NCBI GenBank assembly: GCA_033439765.1 | Contig: JAULSN010000006.1 | Location: forward strand, 2,480,001-2,544,000 | Origin: Lasiosphaeria ovina | Lineage: Eukaryota; Ascomycota; Sordariomycetes; Sordariales; Lasiosphaeriaceae | DNA: 64,000 nucleotides | Direction: 5' to 3' | Shown: piece by piece, positions 1 through 11,649 of the stretch | Position numbering within the stretch: the stretch's first letter is position 1 | Layout: each line of letters begins with the position of its first letter | Translations under genes and position numbers: made by a program | The notes under the pieces: model-generated | The model's input: only the letters and a program-made list of their open reading frames with translations | Databases searched by the model: none | What the model was told of the DNA's origin: nothing

Positions 1-54
1 ATGACAATCTTCTTGACCTTTGTGCCGTCGAGCCCACTGCCCGGCTTCTTCTGC

Positions 55-86
<32 letters not shown>

Positions 87-1038
87 CGGGGGCTTAGCGG
101 CGGCGAAAACCGGGACGGCGGGCGACGTATCGACCTTGCCCGAGCAGACGCCGCCGCGCGGGAAGACCAGCTCGCCCAGCCAGGCCTTGTAGGCGGCGAT
201 CTGGTGGGCGCAGGCGCGCCAGCCGGGACTGTAGACGGAAAGCCCGCCGGCGTGCGTCATGTCGCTCAGCGCCCAGCGGCCGGCGTCGGCGAAGTCCTCC
301 TGCCACGACGTGCGCGCGTACGCCGTCGGCACCGCGCTGTCGTTGCCGTACGCGCGCGTCCACAGCTTGGTCTCGGAGAACGCCGTGCCCTCGGCGTAGC
401 CGTGCGATGTCACGACGCCCTGCAGGGCGACCATGTCCAGGATGTGCGTGAACTCGTGGAAGAGCACGCCCAGCTTGAAGAACGACGGCGTGAACACCAG
501 CACTGATCCGCGTGTGTAGGCGGCCGTGGCGTCGGACGTGCGGCCTGGTAGGATGACGAGGTTGGCTACGTGCTGCCGCATCCCGACGGGGACTTGGCTG
601 AGGGTCTGGTATCAGGGTTAGCGGGTGTTGGTTGTGGAGGTGGTAGTTGTGGGAGCATACCTTGAGAATGTCGCCCCACGGCTCCTTGGCGCCGCGGTGG
701 CGGCAGATGGTCCACGCGGCCGCGCAGTCCTCGTACCACACGTCGCGCACCTCGAAGTCGGCCGGCTGCAGCTGGTTGATGACGGCCTCCTCGCGGCAGT
801 ACTTGGGCATCCAGAACGTCGGCCACGGCTTGAACCGCCACTGCCGCGTGGGCAGGTCTGCTCTGAGGTCCCTGTCTTGCGCGTCCTCGGAGAAGGGCGG
901 CGACACGGCGGGCTTCTGCAGCGTGACTGCCGATTCTGAGCGGGATGAGAGGCGGAAGAAGTCGGGTAGGGTTGCGCCCAGCGCGGCGGGGACGCTGCTG
1001 CTGGCGAGCACGAGGGGGAGGAGTTGTGCGGAGCGCAT
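1..1038 (-). CDS. Secreted HExxH zinc metalloprotease-like protein, 3' end cut by window edge
   Basis: Two exons: 661-1038, then 605 down to the window edge. The 55-nt intron (606-660) has a GTATGC donor, a GCTAACC branch and a CCAG acceptor, and splicing is in frame (DILK to TLSQVPVG). The start at 1038 opens a hydrophobic signal peptide of about 20 residues. HEFTH (H176, E177, H180) is a zincin motif, and the later SWQEDFAD stretch (E229) is well placed as a third zinc ligand, as in gluzincin-type folds. The C-terminus visible here is a Pro/Ala stretch with a run of about ten alanines encoded by a CTG/CAG tract, followed by a Lys-rich end; no stop is reached. Secretion is inferred from the signal peptide, and activity is not shown. 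The general build recalls the fungal conidiation-specific CON-13-type secreted proteins, but that is from memory and uncertain. Confidence 0.75.
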
Positions 1039-2793
1039 TATGGATGGCGGCTGTGTGCTGGGTGGGGTTGTCTGGGTGGATGGAGATGCATCTTCAAAAT
1101 GTTTTGGAGTGGTGTTGAATGGGGCTTTTATTGTTTTCGAGTCTCATACCGGCTGCAGGTGTTCACTACGCTCGGTGTTGCCTACGGCCTGCCTGTCGGT
1201 CACACCGGGACGCCGATGCTTTCCATCGCAGAGAGGCGGAATCGAGTCATTCTCTTGCCTTGTCTCATTTACCGCTGTTCTGTCTTCTCAATCTGCGGTA
1301 AAACAGCCACCACCGCGGTTCACGGCTGCAACCTGTCACCTACTGAAATTCTGGCCCTTGATGGCAGACATCCACAGCAGTTCTGCGAGCGATCGTCCGC
1401 GGGCAGCATCGTGTTATATCTTTGCATTCCCAACAGCACTTGTTGCCAGAAGCGATGCCTGGCAGGTAGGACGACTCAGATCGCAGCAGCGGCCGCCAGA
1501 CTTGCACTCTGGAGCAGGGCGGGCGTGGAAGCCGTTGGGCGCAAACGTGTCAGCGCCACGACCGGCAGACAAAGACGCCTGTTTGCCACGAATCGGTTGG
1601 GCGCCCATCTTCCTACCGGCGCCCTCCCCCCGGTTAGAGCACCGCCACGACGGGGTGGCGCCGTTTCCTGCTGAGCACGTTTCGCGTTGGACGTCTGCTA
1701 TCAGTCATGGGCTGGTGCGCGGAGGCGTTTGTCGCTCGTAACCCGCCCGCGACTCGCGGGCTGGTCTGGGCTGGGCTGGGCGCCGCGTCACTCGAAAGTG
1801 TCTGTTGGCATGGTTTGGGTGGATGGCTCGCGCTAGCCTAGCCATTCCTGACCTACCGCGCGCAGGGCTGATTCGTGTCCCAGGGCTGGAAAGGGGCTTA
1901 AGCCTCGGACCCGCCTGCGTGCCAGCGTGGAAGCTAGTCAAGCGGCGCATCGGCGTCACTTGACGACACGACACGTCTGCGATGTGGGATCCGGGAATCT
2001 TTGACTCAACTGCAGTTCAATGGGCGTAGTTGACATGCATCTCAGCCTCAATAATTATGTAGTCACAGGTGATAGCGTAGACGTTATACTTCAATGACAC
2101 GAGAAACATCGGCAGAATGGCGTGTTACTGTATTGCTACATAGACTATCCAAGTACCGTAGGATCTCATAACAACTGCGTACATTTTCGGGATATCGTTT
2201 TGAAGACCTCCTACCAAAACCTTGTCGTTTCCCTCACCAAGAAGGATTGTTGTACACAACTGCGGGATAAGTACATGTCGCTGCGTCCATCGCAAAACCC
2301 CAAGCGGGCCCGACACCATGATAACAGGCGGGAGTAGTACATGCCTCATGTGTCCATACTACACACGTAATTGTGGAAGTGATAGGAAATAATGATAGAA
2401 AAAAAATGAGTGGGGGAAATATCAGGAGCATGACAGTGAATGTTTCCAGTGACGTGCCGGCGAGTTCACTGAGTTGGTGTTGAGACGGATTGCCGAAATC
2501 TCTACGGCTTGTATTCTCAGGTTTTCCTTGGTGGGGGGAAGTCGATGCCCAGCGCGGCTTTGTGCCGTGAACAGTGATATTGGGCTGAATCAGGGCGGTT
2601 TACTGCCCCTCGGGCGGAGTTCCACAAACAGTATCTTGTAGAGCCTCCCACAAAGAAACCGACCCCGCCGAAAATCTTGCCCAGCTCTGCCGCCTCACTT
2701 CCGACCACTCAGTCTGAGCCTAACCTGAGACCAGCTTGACACAATAATAACACCCCGACCAAGATGACCGGGCATCTTCTTCGGCCTCGGGGC
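1039..2793. other. Intergenic, no convincing gene
   Basis: Contains the presumed promoter of the metalloprotease-like gene and the 3' flank of the next gene. Open frames here (up to 364 codons on the + strand, partly antisense to the first gene) lack family signatures. Confidence 0.5.
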
Positions 2794-3378
2794 TCAGTTC
2801 TCCGCCTCATCGTTGGCGAGGCATTCGGCGGAAACATTCCAGAGCATCACCAGCGCGTTCAGCAGGACGCGGTGGTGCAGGGTGAGGCCGTGGGGATATC
2901 GGGCCTCGAGCGCGTTGATGCGCGTGTCGAAGCCGCTGACGACGCGCTGGTGGACGATGGCGCGATTCGCCTTCTTTCCCCGCCTGTCGATGCCGTCGTC
3001 TTGGTCTATGTTCCCAAGCTCCGACTCGAGCACACGAATAAATGTAAAGATGACTTCGCGGACGGCGAAAGTCGAATATGTGATCTCCTCGCGGGAGAGG
3101 TGTTGGGCGGCGTCGGCTCGCGCGAACTCGCCGATGATGTGCTCTGTGGCGTTGTCCATGTCGCACAAGATGATGTCCGCGGTGACTGGGTGGTAAAAGA
3201 GGCAGATGACCTCGCGGAGTTCCGAGGTCATGGCGTCGAGCTGGTATTGCAGTCCTGAGAAGGTCAGTCAATTTCGTGGACGTGGGACGTGGTGTGTGGG
3301 AAGGCGTCTTGGATGTCGCGACGTACTGGCTACTGCGGGTTGGAGCTGGACGGCGGCGGCGGGCATCTTGAACTGCAT
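2794..3378 (-). CDS. Conserved-looking small hypothetical protein (170 aa)
   Basis: Two exons, 3327-3378 and 2794-3254. The 72-nt intron (3255-3326) has a GTACGT donor, a GACTGACC branch and a CTCAG acceptor. Splicing joins QPAVA to RLQYQLDAM in frame and gives an uninterrupted reading to the TGA/TAA at 2794. The protein is largely helical by eye, has no signal peptide or membrane segment, and has an acidic C-terminus. I do not recognise a family. The start at 3378 was preferred over the internal ATG at 3231 because it uses a well-formed intron. It is convergent with nothing and lies 665 bp from the acetyltransferase gene. Confidence 0.55.
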
Positions 3379-4042
3379 CGTGATCGCGAATTTGTGAATC
3401 AGGTTGGTGAAATGGATCTGACGCGACGGCGAGTGGTGATTTGATTTCAGAAAAGTGTAAACGGTAGAACTGATTGACCGGTATGGTATCTTGGAGGTAG
3501 TAAAGACTGATAGTATCGCGAAGCAGCAGATGGCGCAGCCAGAAACGTGTGAGTGTTTGAAGTGGAAAGGAAGCAGGGAGCCAAAACTTGAAAAAAGATG
3601 TAGTGGGAAGGAACTGGAACGCGGCGGGGCACGAGGGCGCGCTCCTCTTCAGCAGGGAGACCGTGCAAAGAAGTCGCCCGGTCGCCTCGTATTGTGGGTG
3701 CCGAACCCAAACAATAGGGAGGCTGGTACTTAGTTCATACATCGAACAATAGGTTCAAGTGACAATAGAACTTCATATTGTACGCTTCGGATGGAAGTTC
3801 TTACTCACCACACCTGAGTCCCACTTTAAGAACGTGTTCCGTCTGGTGTGATGGCTCAGGCGGTGAGCAGGACCGTGTGACCGATGTTGGCTTTCGTCTG
3901 CAATTATATACCGTCTCTGACATAATTATATACCTACCGACTTCCCAAGCGCCGACCCAGCCAAACCCACCATCCGTCGGGCCATCAAGGTGTCCCGTCA
4001 TATGCCACACTTCACACTTCCCAGGTACCACCCGTCGGGCCA
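3379..4042. other. Intergenic
   Basis: Upstream region of the small hypothetical gene and 3' flank of the acetyltransferase gene. A directly repeated phrase, 'cgtcgggccatcaaggtg' / 'cgtcgggccactaaggtg', occurs near 3976 and 4028. No gene seen. Confidence 0.4.
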
Positions 4043-4765
4043 CTAAGGTGCCCCGCCATCCGCGTCCCTCTTGCCCCTCAGCGCGTCCCACTCGGCCTCG
4101 AGCATGCCGAACTCGACGAGATCATGCCACTTGCCATTAGAGTAGATAGACTCGCGGCGGCGGCCCTCGCGGGTGAAGCCGAGGCGGTCGTAGACGGCGA
4201 GGGCGCGGGCGTTGTAGGACGCGGTGCCGAGCTCGACGCGGTGCATGCCGGCGAAGTCGAAGGCCCAGTCGAGCGCCCAGGCTATGGCTTCCGCGCCGTA
4301 GCCTTTGTTCTGGAAGGGCTCTGCCAGCGCCACCGCCAGCCGCGTCCACCGCCAGTGCGCCGTCGTCGCCTGCCGCTGCCGGCTGAGGAACAGGCTGCCG
4401 ATGGGCGTCGCGCGCGCCTGGGCCTGCTTCAGGGCTGTGCCCGGGAGCGGCAGCCGCGGGGGTTGCTGCTGCTGGTCTTGCGTCTGGTCTGCTGCCCCTC
4501 CTCCAGTGTCGTCTGCGACGTCATCGGCCGCTGGCAGGCAGATCACGACGGCCAGCAGCGCCTGGTCAATTATCTGCTCGATGGCCTTCTTGCCGGCGCT
4601 CTCGCCCATGGGCCGGAACAGCGTCGGGTCGCTGAGCCCCTGGCTGACGGGGTCGTACAGCGTGCACGCCAGCAGCTCTCGGTCGGCCTCGCTGTTGTCT
4701 ACGGCGCGGTAGATGAGCCGCTTGGACCGGAATGCTGTAGCGAACTTGGCGGTAATCTCCTCCAT
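4043..4765 (-). CDS. GNAT-family N-acetyltransferase (240 aa)
   Basis: Single exon of 240 residues. It has the acetyltransferase fold used by RimJ/RimL-like enzymes, which transfer an acetyl group from acetyl-CoA to an amine. The acetyl-CoA pyrophosphate-binding loop is QNKGYGAEA (152-160, the Q/RxxGxG/A motif). It is followed by the helix leading to the HRVELG strand (175-180) and by N185, Y192 and the LGF turn typical of the C-terminal half. A Gln-rich, probably disordered insertion at about 85-118 separates the N-terminal strands from the core and is unusual. No targeting signal is visible, so it is probably cytosolic. The substrate cannot be told from sequence. Confidence 0.85.
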   Translation of the reverse strand: MEEITAKFATAFRSKRLIYRAVDNSEADRELLACTLYDPVSQGLSDPTLFRPMGESAGKKAIEQIIDQALLAVVICLPAADDVADDTGGGAADQTQDQQQQPPRLPLPGTALKQAQARATPIGSLFLSRQRQATTAHWRWTRLAVALAEPFQNKGYGAEAIAWALDWAFDFAGMHRVELGTASYNARALAVYDRLGFTREGRRRESIYSNGKWHDLVEFGMLEAEWDALRGKRDADGGAP

Positions 4766-6057
4766 GGTTGTCTGTCCTGTTTGCGCCGCGCGTGCTGCTT
4801 TGGTTTGCTTTGGACCTTGGATGCTGTTTGACTGCTTTGCTGTTGTAATTCTGGGATGGGTAATGGGGTGAAGAGGAGGTTTCCCTGACGAATCTGAGGA
4901 GCAAATTTATCCCATACGGGTAATAATGACTGTGACTCCTAGCTTCCTTTACTAGAATGGGCCGGTCCGTTGGTTATGCATTACGGGGATTTAACAATTG
5001 CCAGTGGGGCCTGTAATCTATTATTATGCGGCCTTCCCCAACGTTCTGCGTGCCTGGCCAGAGTGGTTGTTGGCTTGTTTTAGGCATCTTGAGGTCTGAA
5101 CCATGGCGTGATTGGGCAAAGTTGCGTTCCGAGAAACAAGATCGCATCCGATAATCAGCGACATGTTATTCTTACGTGGGGAAAGGTGATAGGGTGTGGT
5201 CTGTTGGAAATTGATTTGGAGTTATTGGCTTGGTTGCAACTTTGTTCGAAGTTTTCTTGTATCATGTTTTCTTCTGTCGAAAATGCAAGGAGAATTCCAT
5301 CATTCTGATATTGGAGTTTATGTACCTACCCACGCCCAATTGTTTTCATTAGTCAGCTAGGCATCTTGAGTTTCTAGTAGCCTCACGGATTTCGGATTCA
5401 TGATAAGCACAGCCTAATGTTGTCATTTGACGCGATTTGAACTTAAACGCACCATGCTCAGATATCACAACTATTTTCAAAAGGAAAAGAAAGAGTCATC
5501 ACCACTTACCAACAAACGAGCTTAATAAAACAAAACAAAACAGTCAATCGCATTCCACACGTCTCTCGTTACGGCCGTTGCTAATCATCAAACTCTGGTT
5601 TTGCCCGCCAAGAAAACATTAGTTAACGTACAACGAAAATGCAATGTCGTTATATCATGTCAAGTCATCATCAGACCCTCCCAATGTCTAAATCTAGATC
5701 CGTCATAAGCCATGCCGCCGGTAATATGCATGGCCGTCATGAAGCGATAGTTCCGCAATTTGCCGCTCCCCAGTGCTCTCGTTTCTTTCTTGATGTTTGT
5801 CGTAAGTCGTTTGACCTCTAATCATGTTTCGTTAATGCGCGTTGCCCTATCCAAACCCCAGGTTTTCGTAATGGTCATTCATTTGCTTTGCTGGTAAAAA
5901 CTTTTTTCCCTCTGATCCTTGCTGTGCTGTCGATTCTGGCCTTCCCGAAGATAGCGTTGTGTTGATGTGCTTCGAATGTGTCGTTCTGCTTTCCGCCCCT
6001 TGTCTCTTTTAGTTCTCCCGTCTTTGCGCCTTTTCCGGTTTCCGCTCTCGGGTTCTT
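4766..6057. other. Intergenic between divergently placed ends
   Basis: Promoter side of the acetyltransferase gene and 3' side of the Myb gene. AT-rich around 5400-5900, consistent with untranslated or spacer DNA. No coding frame with a recognisable family. Confidence 0.4.
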
Positions 6058-7066
6058 CTATGTTCCCGGGTTCATTCCCGCCCCGGGGAGGCCAGCTCGA
6101 ATGTTGACCTCGTGCCAGTCTGTAACAACCGGAGCGGGGGCGGCCGCCGCGGTATTTGAATGGCTTCCAGCAGCCGCTGGCCTAGACGATGTCTTTGAGG
6201 ATCTCCCGTTCAGGTACCCACCGAATGTCACATTTGGCACCGGCGTTTGCGGCGAGTTTGAGGGTGCTGCACGACCGGCAGGCAGGAAGGGCGGCGGCGG
6301 CATGGCCGCTGTATCGTTGCGGGTGCGGGCTGAGGGGTCGTTGCTGGAACCGGGTCTCGCCAATTCGCTGGGGGGGAAGGGGATGAACGTGTTATTGCGC
6401 CCAAGACCCTCCGCGATCGGACTCAGCGTGGGAGGACCAATAGGAGCAACCCCGGTCAACCGGGCCTTTTTCGACTCTCGCCGCCACCGGTTTGTGTACG
6501 ATCGTGCGTTGGATTGGATGGTTCGGAGTCCAGCCGCCATGCACTATTTTCAACCGTCAAATATTAGAACCGTCCGCACCCGAGAAACACGGAAGCAAAA
6601 GACATGCCTGAGCTTCGACTACGTTCCACTTTTCGCCCACGCGCGCGGCCAGTCCCGACCAGATCTGCTTGCGCATGCCTATGTACTCCTTGGAAATACG
6701 CTCGAGCTTGCGCGTGTCGTGCGTGTAGACGCCCCGTCTCTCCATCAGCCTCTCATAGCGCTTGCGGCACGCATTGGCCGTCTTGGTGGGAAAGTGCTCT
6801 CGCTGTATGTCGGCCCAGCGCTGGCCGCGCTGCCGCGTCGACACGAGCGTCCTGTCGTCGGATGCAGTCCATGTCCCCTGGTTGTAGGCCGAATTTGGAT
6901 GGTCTTCAAGGGTGTCGGGGTCAAGCCCCTCGCCTGTTTCGTTCTGGTCCGAGGGGTTGGAAAGAACGTCGTCGTGCACGCCCGAGACTCGGTCCAGCTG
7001 CGCAGCGTCTTGGAACTGGGGGGCGGTGGTGTATGCGGGGCGAGGTGGAGGTCCCATGACGGACTG

Positions 7067-7099
<33 letters not shown>

Positions 7100-7318
7100 T
7101 TGGTTTCGCACGCGGCTTTCTGGGCTCGAGGCTTGAGTCTGTGCCGCAGACTCGCCGTAACCACCCAGCACGGAATCGGCGGGCCGGCCAAGGGGGCCGC
7201 GTTTAAGGGGTGCCTGGGAGCCGAGGACAGCGGCGGTATCGCTGCTGGCGTGGAGGTCATGCAGTGGGCGGCGCGGCGCAGGGTCGGACATGGTTGGGGC
7301 GACTCCATTCGCATTCAT
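6058..7318 (-). CDS. Myb/SANT-like DNA-binding protein (398 aa), GC-AG intron
   Basis: Two exons, 6608-7318 and 6058-6543. The 64-nt intron (6544-6607) uses a GC donor (CAG/GCATGT) and an ATAG acceptor. It joins KWNVVEAQ to CMAAGLRTIQ in frame, and no GT donor does this. The N-terminal 85 residues are low complexity, with a run of about ten alanines from a CAG-type repeat at 7068-7099. A Myb-like repeat follows (WTASDDRTLV to RYERLMERR, about residues 148-193) with the spaced tryptophans and the helix-turn-helix. A second helical segment, IWSGLAARVGEKW, crosses the splice site. The C-terminal half is Pro/Ser-rich. Probably a nuclear transcription factor; targets unknown. Start at 7318; a second ATG at 7291 is possible. 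Confidence 0.75.
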
Positions 7319-9096
7319 GCTCGTCGAGGGATGTCGATGACTCGATGTCGATTTCGGGCCGGGAGAGCTACGACGGACGATCAGAGGTCGATAAGGTCAT
7401 CCCTGCTAGTCTTGGTCGTCCAGATCAATTGAATCGTGCAGGGTAGTGGCCCGGTGCTCTATCGGAGCTACAAGGGGGGCCGTGAAGGGGGTGGGGGATT
7501 AGGGAGGTTTGGCCTGGGTTGGAGGTGGTGGCGGGAATGAGGTAATTGTCCCTCGGGAACGGGTCTCGTAGAACTAGAATAAGGTAGGCCAGGCAGCCCA
7601 CAGTAATCCGCCGTCGCCTCTCCCAGGTGGCTGATGGCATTTCCTGCCAGAGGTCCGCCAGACGAGCGCGCCGGCGAATCGTATGCACTGCTGGCCGCTT
7701 GCATGACGCACGGCAAACCGCAAGGGTGGTGGCTACGGGGTGGCCAGAGGGAAATGCAGGAAGGTGCAGTGCAGGTGCAACTTCAAGTGCAGGCGCAACA
7801 GCACTGTCGCTCCATGTTCGCGCCTGCCAGCATTTTCGATCTGCAGCTGTGTCGTCTGGCAGTTGCCGTTTTCAGCATCCACGCCTGCAAAAGGCGTCCG
7901 TGGAATGTCGCCCATCTTCAGTGACTGGTCGGCGTTCGTATTACCACTAATTAATTGCTCGTGCGTCCGTCAATCGTGGGCGACCTCGCGTCGTGGAGGG
8001 GCGAGGGCTACACCGGCGCTCCTTCCACGACACAAAACGGCTTCCGTGCCTTGGGCCGACCAGCAGCCTGGAGGCCACTGTTGCCTAATGTCGTGTCCGT
8101 TGTAACCCTTTCCCCGCCCTTCAGCTTGCGCTGCCCATAAAGCGGACGCGGAACAGATCGATCAGTCCTTGGCTACCACTCTCCGACATTTAGGTGGCCT
8201 GAGAAGTCGGTCCCCGGCGTCGCAGTCGGGGCCCGCGCGCATTTGCGGGATAGGTAAGGTATGTAGGCAGGTAATTAGACTCAGATGGACCGAGCAGGAT
8301 TGCGGCAACGATTGGCACTCTCATCTTATTCTCCCACCGGAAATGCCCGCTGCAGTGGACATTCCAGAACGATCGCGGCACGCCGATTGACGTCCGATAT
8401 GCAGCTAGTCATGCCGCCTCCATCTCCCTGCGTCGATGGTGCGTGCCAAGGGAAGTTGTCCGACCAGTAGGCTCAGTTCAGGAATTGGGACAGCGAACCT
8501 GTACTGCTGAGTCCTATCCATTCTAGTGCCCTCTTTAGTAGTCGCTGCTGCATTCGCTTCCATATGGATGTTCAGCCAAGGTAGCTTTCAGCACTGTTCT
8601 TGAGCGTCGTTCACGAGGAGGCCACGGTTAAGATGCCAAGGGAATATGGACAGCAGCGCTGCATGAGCACGGCTCCAGTTATATATACTCTACTGACAAG
8701 GCGCATGCTCAAGATCATCGCGGAGGTGGGGATGCATTCAGTGGGATTGGGGGATAATTGCTGGTTAATGAATTGTTTGACATTTGGCGCCCAATGAAAA
8801 CTCAAGTTCGCCAGAAATTTAACAAATGCTGCTGGAACCTGAGCCAAGAACATTCTAAATGCGAGCGAGGCCTGTTCAGTTTGCGATGTCCTTTTGTCCA
8901 GTGCACATCTGCCAATTCCCTCTTTCGATGCACCGGCACCCATCAAGCCCACCATCTCAGACGTGCTTCAAGTTAGTGTGTCACACGAGAGTGACGTTAA
9001 CTTGAGGCGTAGTGCGAGATTTTCGCGGCCAATGAACGGTGCCTGGCTGACCGAAAAAAATACGTGCTAAAAGCTGAATCCTCAGGCAGAGAGAAA
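7319..9096. other. Intergenic, promoter side of the Myb gene
   Basis: About 1.8 kb with only short overlapping open frames in all phases. No family match seen. It probably carries the 5' untranslated region and promoter of the Myb gene. Confidence 0.4.
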
Positions 9097-9501
9097 TTAC
9101 GAATCCTGCTCCTCGAAGCCACACACAATTAGGTTGGTGTGGAAATCCATACTATTCGCCATATCGAACGCTGCGTCTTTCATTACCTTCAATCGCTAAA
9201 GCAATTTCTCCGCTCGCTGCGGTACAACTATGAACAGATGTGTTCCCCGAAAGATAGCATGATTATAGGTGTCGCCCCCAGCTCATTATGGCTCATCTGC
9301 AACTGCAATGACTACATGCTTTAAAACATCTGTTATTTGCCCATTTAGTATCGAAATAACGTTGCCAGCACCGGATTCCTTTATAATCAAGCGCTCTTAG
9401 TAGGCGAAAATTGCCTTGATAATGTCGTCGTCGAATAGGCGGGAAAGAAGGCCGAAAACGCGGTTATTAGGGTAGTAAGGTTATCCTAATTTCGCCTCCA
9501 T
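9097..9501 (-). pseudogene. Gene relic with five in-frame stops (RIP-like)
   Basis: One minus-strand frame of 135 codons runs from an ATG at 9501 to a TAA at 9097 and reads as protein (PNNRVFGLLSRLFDDDIIKA, HLFIVVPQRAEKLL, then a VMKDAAFDMANSMDFHTN region). It is broken by five internal stops. Each is one C-to-T step from a Gln or Arg codon: TAA after KLG, TAA after IFAY, TAA then TGA after ADEP, TAG after EKLL. Read that way, the frame is open throughout. The family is not recognised. The pattern fits repeat-induced point mutation or simple decay of a former gene or transposon fragment. Confidence 0.45.
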
Positions 9502-9616
9502 CTGAAGAATATCCCCGGTTTAGAGCTTATTTGAAGTGGCGAAGAGCTATTGCAATGCAACAGCAATAGAAAGGAGGGTTGGGGCGAGCCTTAGTTGTCG
9601 TTTTAACGATTAGAGG

Positions 9617-10497
9617 TTAGAGAGCAAACGCCAGCATAACAGCACCGGCCCCAGCAGCCCGTCCCAGCGCTGGGATATCGGCGCGACAGGCAAACGCAGT
9701 TGAAGTGGACGTGGTCGGAGGTGGACTGTTAGAGGTGAGGGTGGCCGCTGCCGTTGTAGAGTTGCTGGGAGATGACGACGAAAATGGTGACGAGGACGCA
9801 GAGGACGAAGAGGACGAAAAAGACGAAGAGGACGTGAAACTTGATGTTGAGGTCGTTGAAAGCGGGCCTTGAGAGATTAAGGTCGGTGCAGTCAAAATAA
9901 AAGTCGTTGGATGCGGGCGCCCAAAGGTCACGGTCGGCGGCGCGGACACGGGGCCGTGGCTATTGGGGTTAGAGACGCATTTTTCCGCCCACACCGAGCT
10001 GGTGAACTGCTCAAATTGGTTGCCATGGCACGCGGGTTTGAGGCAGGTTCTGGCGGCATGGTCAGCGGCGAAGGATGATCACGGACGGTGGCGTCAGGCC
10101 TGGACAAGTAAGCAGCGCATACGTGTAGGGCCCGAGAAAAAAGTTGCAATAGCATGAATGGAGGAATGCGAGGTTCGTCGCTGCTTCGCTGCAGCCGGGA
10201 ATCGTCGAGTAGTCGAGTACGCTAGAGTCGGCCAGATGGCAGCTGATGACAGATCTGTTATAATTAGAAAACAAAGGCAGTTGTTAATTAATTAATAGAC
10301 CTAAGACGAAAGATAACACGGCGCGTGCATCGAGCGGCCGGGCTGGGCGGGACTCACAGGGCAACGGAAGGCTTCCTGAGGGCGGTGCACATTTCGGCAC
10401 CATATACGTAGGGGGCGTTGTCTTCGCCGCGACAAGAGAAAGATAGCAAAAGAAATCCAAGAGCAGCAAAGGCCGAGGATTTGCCTAGGGCAGACAT
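9617..10497 (-). CDS. CFEM-like secreted, GPI-anchored cell-wall protein (234 aa)
   Basis: Three exons: 10358-10497, 10123-10254 and 9617-10049. Introns 10255-10357 (GTGAGT...ACAG) and 10050-10122 (GTATGC, CGCTGACC branch, CCAG) both keep frame. An N-terminal signal peptide (about 25 residues) is followed by eight cysteines. The second half of the pattern, CxC-x9-C-x4-C-x16-C (CYC, TTC, PAC, EKC), matches CFEM domains of fungal surface proteins that bind haem or act in the wall. The first-half spacing (x14, x15, x12) is wider than usual, so the exon 1-2 join may be off or the protein diverged. A long Ser/Thr-rich stalk and a hydrophobic C-terminus (AGAVMLAFAL) indicate GPI anchoring. No single open frame covers it. 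Confidence 0.6.
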
Positions 10498-11293
10498 GGC
10501 GCGGTGATGGCGGTTTTGTAACTTTGTTCCTCACAGCAACGGGCAACTCATGACATCCGTGCGTGTTGAGTCGACGAAGACCGCGTCGCCAAGGTGGCCA
10601 AGCACCAGTACTTAAGCACGCGTTTAACCCCCAATCCCGAGGACTCGAGGAGGTAGACCTGACTGAACCCTGTCCAGGGAACCAACAACCAACACGAATC
10701 AATGACTGGTGGCCTAATCTGCGCTAAATATCTAGTGGCTTGGCATATACCCCAGAGCAGAGCCACAACTTCACACCTATACAATACAAATCCTGAATGT
10801 CTGTCAGCGGGAGACTTTCTAAGATCTGAATAGACTCAACAACTTTATTACTCCCCCTCCCCTAAATAGTTCAAGTTGGTGCCGGTGCTATATGACGCTA
10901 ATATTAGGATTTGGAGGATAAGGGTAACTAGAAATAATAATATCAATATGAAATGGTATCGAGATAATCCGGGGTCCGGGGTGCTCTCCATATGGTGCTG
11001 TGCTGCGTTCTCCAGCCCAAGCCGCCTTCATCCCATCTTCTGCGGTTAGGATAGCTCTAGGAAGGCCTTCTTAGAGACCCACTCTACTTTTCAGGACGTT
11101 TATTTTTTCATTTCCTAGATACTGACCAGTGCCTGCAGGCTAGCAGCTAATATTTCTTCCGCGTTTCTTTCTGCCCCTCCACGTTTCTTTCTGCGTGCAA
11201 CGACGCGCAGGCTCGCATTTCTCCTCGCGGCCGAATTTGAAAATAAAAAGAACACAACACCTTCCACTACTACCCAATCCGAATACCGGCAAC
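10498..11293. other. Intergenic
   Basis: Promoter side of the CFEM-like gene. AT-rich at 10830-10960. Nothing else supported. Confidence 0.4.
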
Positions 11294-11593
11294 ATGAAGC
11301 CGATCACGTTTGCCGACGCAACCCCAGCAAGGCTGAAAGACACCCTTCTCCTGTTCAACCTCAAGTCTGCCGCAGTTCACTACCTCTACGAACTCCTCTC
11401 TCGCAACGGAGGCGGTTGTGTACGGGGTTATGGGTATGAGCCATTTTACTTTTGTGATAAATCTAACTGTGGAAGTCCCTCCTTAAGGCAGCAAGTCTTA
11501 TTGAAGCAGACGAAATATAATATGTATATGAGGCGTATATACAGCGCGAGGCCTCGAATGTGTATGGAAACCAGGAACTTCAAAGACCCATAA
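11294..11593 (+). CDS. Doubtful small hypothetical protein (99 aa)
   Basis: ATG at 11294 follows a pyrimidine/A-rich leader that looks like a 5' untranslated region. The first 45 residues (MKPITFADATPARLKDTLLL and on) read as plausible protein. The second half is Cys- and Arg-rich and looks like run-through into noncoding sequence, so an unlocated intron or a gene remnant is possible. No family recognised. Confidence 0.2.
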   Translation: MKPITFADATPARLKDTLLLFNLKSAAVHYLYELLSRNGGGCVRGYGYEPFYFCDKSNCGSPSLRQQVLLKQTKYNMYMRRIYSARPRMCMETRNFKDP

Positions 11594-11649
11594 TGGATCT
11601 ACGAGTTCTGATCACTCCCTTCAAGTCGGGTTTAGTTCTAATACAAGCT

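Noticed and set aside
647..1741. 364-codon + strand open frame
   Set aside because: Half is antisense to the metalloprotease-like exon and the rest has no coding character.
5978..7432. 484-codon + strand open frame
   Set aside because: It lies antisense to the Myb gene, has low-complexity composition set by the opposite strand, and has no family signature.
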